From positions 7,153,156-7,217,155 of the forward strand of contig OX637361.1 of assembly GCA_951799405.1 (NCBI GenBank): a stretch of 64,000 nucleotides of DNA. The letters run 5' to 3'. Source of the stretch: Agapetus fuscipes. Lineage: Eukaryota; Arthropoda; Insecta; Trichoptera; Glossosomatidae. The notes beneath the pieces were generated by a model. It was not told where the DNA came from and did no database searches. It saw only the letters and a list, made by a program, of their open reading frames with translations. A program made the position numbers and the translations under genes. Positions 48,501-57,500 of the stretch are shown piece by piece (position 1 is the first letter of the stretch; each line of letters opens with the position of its first letter).

Positions 48501-51500
48501 GCGATACTGTTTCGTTCAAGATGTTTTCCATTTTCGTTTCTGTCTATATTCCGCTTTAAGAATCTATATCTATAAAGAAGGATGTATGTATGTATGTATG
48601 TATGTATGTATGTATGTATGTATGTATGTATGTATGTATGTCCCCTATAGACTCATAAACCGCTCATCCGATTTTGACGAAATTTTCAGGAAACATGTAA
48701 CATATTCTTAGAACGAATCCTGTGAAGTTTGATGGTGATCAAATAAACAGTGGTTCTCAATTCTCGATATTTCAGCAACGAGGTCGGTAAATTTTGAAAC
48801 CACCCAATAGAAGAAGACCATTATATTCAACTACAATGCATAATCTTAGTTGCAAATATACATTTACATTAAAGATTAATATAAAATGCATGCTCACAAG
48901 TAGACACATGTATGTTCACGCTTACAAATGCTGCATGTGCACCCACTCATAATTTAAAATCCAAATCTAAAATGAACAACCCAGTAACTTTTACTTTACG
49001 CCAACTTGAAATGGATGTTATTCAGCTCCTGAGTGGCTTGACGCTCATTTCTTATGAAGGCTGAGTAAGCCTTGCCGGTATTTTATTTTGGGTTTAAAGT
49101 AAACACTGAAACGGGAAATAATTTCTGACATATTCGGTGGGATTCTAACTCGAGATCTCGGCATGGAATGCAATCTATCTATCTATATCTATAAAGAAGG
49201 ATGTATGTATGTATGTATGTATGTATGTATGTATGTATGTATGTATGTATGTTCCCTATACTCATAAACCGCTCATCCGATTTTGACGAAATTTTCAGGA
49301 AACATGTAACATATTCTTAGAACGAATCCTGTGAAGTTTGATGGTGATCAAATAAACAGTGGTTCTCAATTCTCGATATTTCAGCAACGAGGTCGGTAAA
49401 TTTTGAAACCACCCAATAGAAGAAGACCATTATATTCAACTACAATACATAATCTTAGTTGCAAATATACATTTACATTAAAGATTAATATAAAATGCAT
49501 GCTCACAAGTAGACACATGTATGTTCACGCTTACAAATGCTGCATGTGCACCCACTCATAATTTAAAATCCAAATCTAAAATGAACAACCCAGTAACTTT
49601 TACTTTACGCCAACTTGAAATGGATGTTATTCAGCTCCTGAGTGGCTTGACACTCATTTCTTATGAAGGCTGAGTAAGCCTTGCCGGTATTTTATTTTGG
49701 GTTAGAAATAAACACTGAAACGAGAAATAAATTCTGACAACTTCAGTGGGATTCTAACTCGAGATCTCGGCATGGAATGCAGTTACTCTACCAACTAAGC
49801 TATAGACCGGACTTTTTACAAATATGGTGGATCGATATCGGTTTGGTTAGGGGTAAGCAACCTGCGGCTCACCAGCCACATGCGGCTCTTTGGGTGTGAA
49901 GTTACGGCTCTTTAGCTTCATACGCAAATATAAAAAAAACACAGAATTATACTTCTGATCGAAAAAAACTAAATCGTTCTGAATCGATTAACGATCTCTC
50001 CGCTACTTGTACTCGCTTTTCACCCTCCCCTCGCCCCATCGACGCTATTTATTGTTGGCAAAAAAACATTTGTGGCTCTTTACAAATCCAAATCCAAAAT
50101 AAGATATGTATCATTTGAGATTCACATCAAATGCATTCCCATAAGCAGACACGCATAATTTCGCGCTCACACATACCGCATGTGGAACTACAATATAAAA
50201 ACCCAATCTTAAATGAACATAAGCCCTGCAACTCTTGCCGACCTTCCCTGAAACAGGGGCGACATTGGCAAAGTGAACCATTTTTTACAGTATGGGTGGT
50301 CAGCCTCATACCAACCTATAAGTCAAGGATAAACTTTGAAATTTGTAAATTGTAATTTTTGGCTCTTCCGACTCAAAAGGTTGCCGACCCCTGGCCTAGA
50401 CAAAAGTTCCAAATTAAAAAATGTTATTCAAGTATTCCAAGTTGAATTTTAGAAATGTAAGAAAGCTTTTATATCCCGCACTTATAAAAAATACGATAAA
50501 CGAAAGTTCGTAGGTCACAACTAGAAGACCATATTGAAATATATTATTATTATTAAAACCTTTTATTGAAACATACTTTTAATTAAAATATACATAATAT
50601 AGTTGTTTTTTCAAAAAACGCATTTCTGTAAAATTATATACTCACCACAAATTTAAAGATCGTTTTTTTCTCGGCGGTTAAACGTCTTTCTTCTATGTGA
50701 CAATGGTCCAAAGCAACCAAAATAAACAAAATGTTTGCCTTTTACCTAACCCGGCCGTGCGGCTTACAATTTTGTTGTCAATAGAAAATGTTCCGTGTGC
50801 ACTACCTAAAACTTTCACATATTGAAATAATGGATAGAGCACATTTTAAATGTGGGGAAAAAATGTGAATTCACTTGGCCGGGATAAAGACAGGACAGGG
50901 AGTCAAAAATTCAACATAAATTAAACACTTTTATGGAGATGGTTGAAAAAACACATATTGTATGAAGCATTTTCCCCAACTGCATACGTTTCACAGTGCG
51001 GTTACATTGAAAAATATTCCTGATTGTTTGGAATACATTTATTTCTTCACTTTGCTCAAAGAGTATAGTGAATTTTATAGATTAGTTCTTTAATTGTATG
51101 ATTATAAAATTTAATTTATTGTTTATATTCTTTTCTTGTATAGGTCAATATGCATCTGACCAACTATAAATAGAAAATGGTTCACTCTGCCAATGTCACC
51201 CCTGATTCAGGGAAGGTCAGCAAAGAGTTGCAGGGTGTATGTTCATTTGAGATTTGGGTTTTTATGTTGTAGGTTCACACGCAGACTGTGCAAGTGTGAA
51301 CTTATACGTGTCTGCTTGTGGGCATGCACTTAATGTGAATTCCAAATGTAACAATTATATCCATGCAACTTAGAATAGATTAGATGAGTGACGTTACATA
51401 GCCGATTTTTTTATCTTAAATATAAATGGAGCACCGCAATCGATTTTCCCTATGCTTGGCTCTGCTGCTTAACAGTTGTACCTAGACCTTTTTTTTTAGA

Positions 51501-54500
51501 AAACGTGAAGATTAACCTAGAGATAAATTGTGTGAAGCTTGATTCCGATTAGCACACTTTTTTTTTTGATCCTGTTGTTTCCTCTTTTATCTGTAGAAAA
51601 AAATTGATACCACATGCCCAAATGGCGTAGTGAAACACGCCGGGTACTGCTAGTCATTTATAATTTTTGGTGCTCCTTGACTGATAGGTTGGTACGAGGC
51701 TGACCACCCGTGCTGTAAAAATCGGTTCACTTTTGCCAATGCCACCCCGGTTCAGGGAACGGCGGCAGGAGTTGCAAGGTTTATGTCCATGTGAGGTTTT
51801 CTTTATTTGTATGCACACATGCAGAATGTGTAGGCGCGAACCTACATGTGCCTGTCTGTGGGCATGCATTTCATATGAGCCTTAAATGCTTACATATCCT
51901 TGCAGCTTAGATTATAGATTATAGATGTGAAATGTTTGGGCAGGAAATCTAAAAATGGCAAAATGCCTGACTGGCTAATTAACAAAAAAATATTCTTTCC
52001 ACCTCAACTTTTTGGCACGCCACCAAGTGGAGCGGCACTAAAGTTAAATAGAGAAATTTGAGCATCAAGGTTCCAGCATTTTACAATAATTTTTCTTTTT
52101 TTCACAGACCAAAAACTGAACGCAACGCAACTAAGCGACACATATAGTGTAACTTCTTGCCGCGTTATCCCCGAAGGGGTGAAAGTGGCGAGTTGAACCG
52201 TTTTATTTTTACATGTAAGGGGGCCGGCCTTACGCCAACCACTTCAGTTGAAGTGGGAGTTTCCCAGCTCCCGAGAGTGCTGGTACTCATTTCTTGTGAA
52301 GGCTGAGTAAACCTTGCCGGTATTTTATTTTAGGGTTTGAAATAAACACCGAAACGGGAAATCATTTCTGACACCCTCGGTGGGATTCGAACCCGAGCTT
52401 TCGACATGGAATGCAAGCACTCTATCACCTGAGCTATCGACCGGACTGGTTTTCAATTGTTTTCAAGAACTATGATTTGATGATATTTTAGAAGGAGTTC
52501 TTGATGTAAATTTGGCATTGCTAGGATTGATAGTAAACAACAAGATATTCTTGTTGTTTGACATATTTACGATTTTAATTACTTCACGATTACGTAATTA
52601 ACCTAATCGGATATTAGACGAACCGTTATGGAGAGCTTACATACTTCTCGACATCTCATTGTCGACGAAGCCAACGTCTTCAGGAGGCACCCTCTCTGCA
52701 TGACGACTAAGTATCTAATAATCTAAGTTTCAAAGATATATTACATTTCAGCTTCATATTAAATGCAATTCCACAAGCAGACAACGTATAAGTTTGCGCT
52801 CACACATGACGCGTGTGAACTTACAACATAAAAACCCAATCTCAAATGAGGATGAACCGAGTTTATCCTTTTTAGTTAAATTATCTAACTGTGAAGTAAT
52901 TATGATCGTAAACAAGATATTCTGTCAAATTAAAAATGTTTTGGCAGCACACATAAAATCAGTGGGTAAATTAATTTATCACATTACAAACCTGTTCATC
53001 TTCTTTTTCTTGTTTATCATCCTTTATACAGCATAGTAAGCATGAAATTTGTCATTAAACATTTAATTGGAGTATGAAACAACAGAAAACCAAGTCTACT
53101 CGGTAGTTCAGCTGGAAAAACGCTTTGGTTCAAAACCAGAGGGCTAAGGTTCAAATCTCTCAAAAGTGTTAGACATCATTTCTTGTATAGTATTTTCTTC
53201 TGACTAACTAACTGCACATACAGTGCAACTTCTTACCATGTTGCTCGCAAAGTAGTCCCATGTGGTGTGTCAAACCTATTTACTTTCACAAATAAGAGAG
53301 CTGGCCTTAGCCCAACCACTTCACTAAAATTGGGGTTTTCTCATTTTTGTGAAGGTTGAATTAACCTTGCCGGTGTTTTTATTTTGGGTTTGAAATAAAC
53401 TCTGAAATCATTTCTGACACCTTTAGCGGGGATTGAAGCCTAGCTTTTTAGCAGGAAACGCAAGAATTTTACCAACTGAGCTATCGACCAAACAATTCAT
53501 ACTTTGATAACAATTTCAAGCATTTAAAGATAAAGCTACAAGTTAATTTTAATAGATATTTCAATATACCTTCTCCAACTCTAGATCCGTATCCCGATGG
53601 GCAAAATTGAACAGCTCCGAGTTGATTTCAGTGTTCTCCAATGTCTGCAGATGGGCCTTCAGCACAGCGATCTGCTCCTTGTACGCCTCTTCCATCTCGT
53701 TGATCTGCACTTCATGTGAAGAGATCAGCTCCTTGATGTAGGCCTCGTGCTTAGAGGTGAGCTTCTCAATGTGACTCCAATGCTCGGATTTGATGTTCCT
53801 GATGCTTTCATCAACGCCGGAGAGCTAAAATCAATGCAAACAAATAATTAGTGAGAAATGATTGGTCGATCCAGAATATTTTAATGTGGGGAGTGCATGT
53901 GATGTCCCCTCGCCAGGCTAAAGACAGGACAGAGTGTCATTATTTCAATACATAATATTCATATTATGATGATTTATTTGGTGAGCGCTGTTTTTGTGTA
54001 AATCACACCGTAAGAGCCCTCTGCGAGCTTGGTCATCGCTATGGAAAGCGCCAATACTTTAGCAAGACCCAGTTGCTGTAAGGCTGGATGGATCTTTTAG
54101 TGACCGGTCTTTGGTAAAGGTTTTATGAATTTTTCAACCCAGCAAAGAGCATATTTGAAAATATAAATGGTATATTTTTTGTGCTCCGCCGGAAATCAAA
54201 CCCATGACCTTCCATTTACGAGTCCGAGGCGCTAACCACTAGACTACGGACCGGTCAATATAATATTATATAGGTAGGTAGTTTGAAAAGACACAAAAGT
54301 GTGCCGTACTGCATTTAGCACAACCGCCAACTGTATGGGTGCACAATGCTATAAACAAGAAAATATCGCTGCCTACTGGGAATCCATTTTTTATTTACTA
54401 TGGGTGATGTCACATAGCCGACGGATATTTTGAATGTTCGGAGTCCATTATTCCAATGCATATATGCTGCACAACCATAATGCCAACACTACAAAATGCA

Positions 54501-57500
54501 TTCTAGGTGTTGAATGCTAGTGCACAGTTAAAATACAGGCAAAAGAGGTACCTACTGTCGCATTTCGCAACGCAACTAACGCAAATAGAAATGCAACTAA
54601 GCTACACATATAGTGCAGCTCCTTACAGAGTTCTCCCCGTAGGGGTTGCTTGTCGCAAGTGAACCTGTGTATTTTTACAGGTAAGTGGCCGGCTTTATGC
54701 CAACCACTTCAGTTGAAGTAGGGGTTTCCCAGCTCCCAGGGGGCTGGAATTCATTTCTTGTGAAGGCTGAGTAAACCTTGCCGGTATTTTATTTTTTGGT
54801 TTAAAATAAATACCGAAACAGGAAATCATTTCTGACACCCTCGGTGGGATCCGATCCTGAGCTCTTAGCATAAAATCCAAGCACTCTACCAACTGAGCCA
54901 TCGACCGGACGCACTCCTGCAAAAACTTCACTGGCTAAGAATGCTTAAGAGCGATTTTAAACTGAGCGTCATACTGTACAATGCACTACAAGTAATAGCA
55001 CCAGAGTACTTGCAAGAGCTGGTGCATCTGAAAGATCTGCAGGAGAAAGGACTCACAGGCAGAGAAGGGCTCAAAAAAGTTGGTGAGCGAACCAAAAAGG
55101 AGAGCAACGAGTGCTTGTTAACCGGGAGTTTGCTGTTCAGGTCCTTGTGGAACCAGCTGCCACCGTAAGTCCAAGGCTCTAAATCCGTGGAGCTATTTAA
55201 ATAAATACTAAAGACCCACCACTTCGCTAGCACAGCAAGCGCCCTTGGAGTAATAAGGATCACAAAACAGCGCTCTAACAATTCATGAAAAGTAGGATCT
55301 CACCTCCATCAAACCATCTGCGTTCAGTTCCACCGCTGATTCATTACTTTCATAGTTAACCTTGGCTCGTGGCTCGTGAAGGGGACTTCCAAACGGCAAA
55401 TCTTCTGGACAATTATTCAGCGAGTCTGTTGATGAACCGTTAGACATTTTCTTGCTGTGCTGGCTGTACACCTCTTCAGAGTAACTGAAAATGTAATTAT
55501 GAAATGAGGTTTGATGACGATGATGATGATGGATGTTTTCTTTCCTGTGGCGCCATTTAATGGTCCAAGACCATCTCAAGGGTGCCATGAATTGGCATAG
55601 ACAAAATTGTGTCACACGGCCAGGTGGCTAGGGAAAAGGAAAACCATTTTTTTTTATTGGTTGCTAAGGACTGTGGTCTGACACAAGTATGACGTTTGCC
55701 TGCTGAAAAAATAATCTGAGTTCAAATTTGTGGATGGATAAAATAAGAAGTATCTAAGTACCAAAAAAAATTACAATCAATCTGCAATGTTGGCAGCTAA
55801 GGTTTTTAAATTTGTTCACTTTTTTAATGTTACCCATGCTTCAGGGATGTGCAGCAAAAGTTGCAGGTTCATGCTCATTTGAGATTTGGGTCACTTACTG
55901 CTTAAAGAAACTTCGTATTAGGTTACAATCTAATCTAATCTAATCTAAGCTGCAAAGATATATATCATTTAAGATTTATACTAAATGCATTCCCACAAGC
56001 AGATATGTATAATTTCGCGCTAACACATGCCGCATGTGGACCTACAATATAAAAACCCAATCTCAAATGAACATAAGCCTTGCAACTCTTGCCGTCCTTC
56101 CCTGAAACAGGGGTGACATTGGCAAAGTGAACCAATTTTTATATTATGGGTGGTCAGCCGCATAACAACCTATAAGTCAAGGAACATACATGACAAATTA
56201 CATTTTTTAAATCAAAGAATAAAATAACAATATATACATGGACATAAAAAACTAAATCATAAAACCAATTTCACTTTAACAAACCCTAGCCGCCAACATC
56301 ACAGATCAACCGCCATTTCTTTCTATCCTTGCATACTTCTTTCATTTCCTCCAGAGTCATAACCTTCTTTGTACAAGCTCTTCTTTTATTATGACTCTGG
56401 ATATTCCATTCATTCGCAATTTCGGATATTTGGTCCATCCATACCTTTCTCGGTCTTCCTCTACCACGACATCCATCTATTCTACCAACATATACTTTCT
56501 TCGTCAGTCTTTCCTCATTCATTCTCTCCATATGCCCAAACCATCTTAACAAACTTCTTTTAATCTTCACTTTCACACTTTCTTTTGCACCACATTCTTT
56601 TCTTACAAAATCATTCCTCACCCTGTCACTCCGTTTTTTCCCAATCATACTTCTTAGAAAGTCCATTTCAACAGTATGGACTTTACTAATTTCACTTTCA
56701 TTCACCGTCCAGGCCTCGCTTCCATACATCAAGGTGGGTAAAAGTATGCCACTGCGTACCGCCAATCGAGCATTTTTAGATATGTTTTGATTTTTGGCGA
56801 TACAAGCTGTGGCACCCAGTACACACCTGCCCTTCATTACTCTTCTTTCAAGGTCACCTGTCATTCTTCCATCTTTCTCAAACTTACTTCCCAAGTATAC
56901 AAACTCATTTACGACATCAACATTCATTCCATTAATTTTAAATTCATAATTCATTACAAAATAAAGGTAAATATATAATTAATTACTTACTGATTCTTCA
57001 TATCTTCGCATTTTCTTTCAAAGTACGTCCTCAAATTTTCCATTTCACTCTTGTGTTTGGCTTCCATCTCCTGCCGCAGTTTAGTTATGTCAGGATTATC
57101 AGACTTCATGTTTAAAACCAGATCTTTCAGTCGCGCAAGCTCTGCGCTATGCACACTCTTTTCAGCTGCCAATTTCCTCACACAGCTATCATTAGCATTG
57201 AATAGAAGTGACTCCTGTATTTCTTGCAGCTCGTCCTCTAAAGTGTTGAACAAGGCAATTTTGATTTCAACAAACTTTGATTCAACTGAAGGATCAATCA
57301 AACTGCCTATCTTATCAAATTCTTTGTAGAAATTACTCAATTTGAGATTCAAATCATCAGATTCTGAGGTTTGTTTTTTTATACATGGTAGAGAATCTGT
57401 CTGTGTCCCGCTGGCCACAAAGCATCTATTTTGTATTTGCTTTGGTTGTAGATGACTTTCTTCGTAGAGTTTCACTGTTACTGGTAAATCTTCAGCATCA

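Larger units (their letters stand above)
48563..49800 (+). repeat. Direct duplication of a 619-bp unit
   Basis: TCTATATCTATAAAGAAGG at 48563 and 49182, then identical text (CGCTCATCCGATTTTGACGA, GAATCCTGTGAAGTTTGATG, GGATGTTATTCAGCTCCTGA) 619 bases apart with very few differences. Only the microsatellite length and a few bases vary, so the duplication is recent. Confidence 0.88.
48563..51653 (+). mobile_element. Helitron-like composite element
   Basis: Begins TC after an A (TCTATATCTATAAAGAAGG) with a long (GTAT)n run. Ends GGCGTAGTGAAACACGCCGGGTACTGCTAG then T: a 5-bp stem hairpin, 12 bases and CTAG, as in Helitrons. The first 619 bases are duplicated (second start at 49182). The interior carries SINE, family A and hAT-type insertions and no helicase frame. 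Non-autonomous. Which of the two starts is the true 5' end is open. Confidence 0.6.

Noticed and set aside
48582..49250. CRISPR-like or satellite array of GTAT units
   Set aside because: Simple microsatellite without spacers, in a eukaryotic mobile element.
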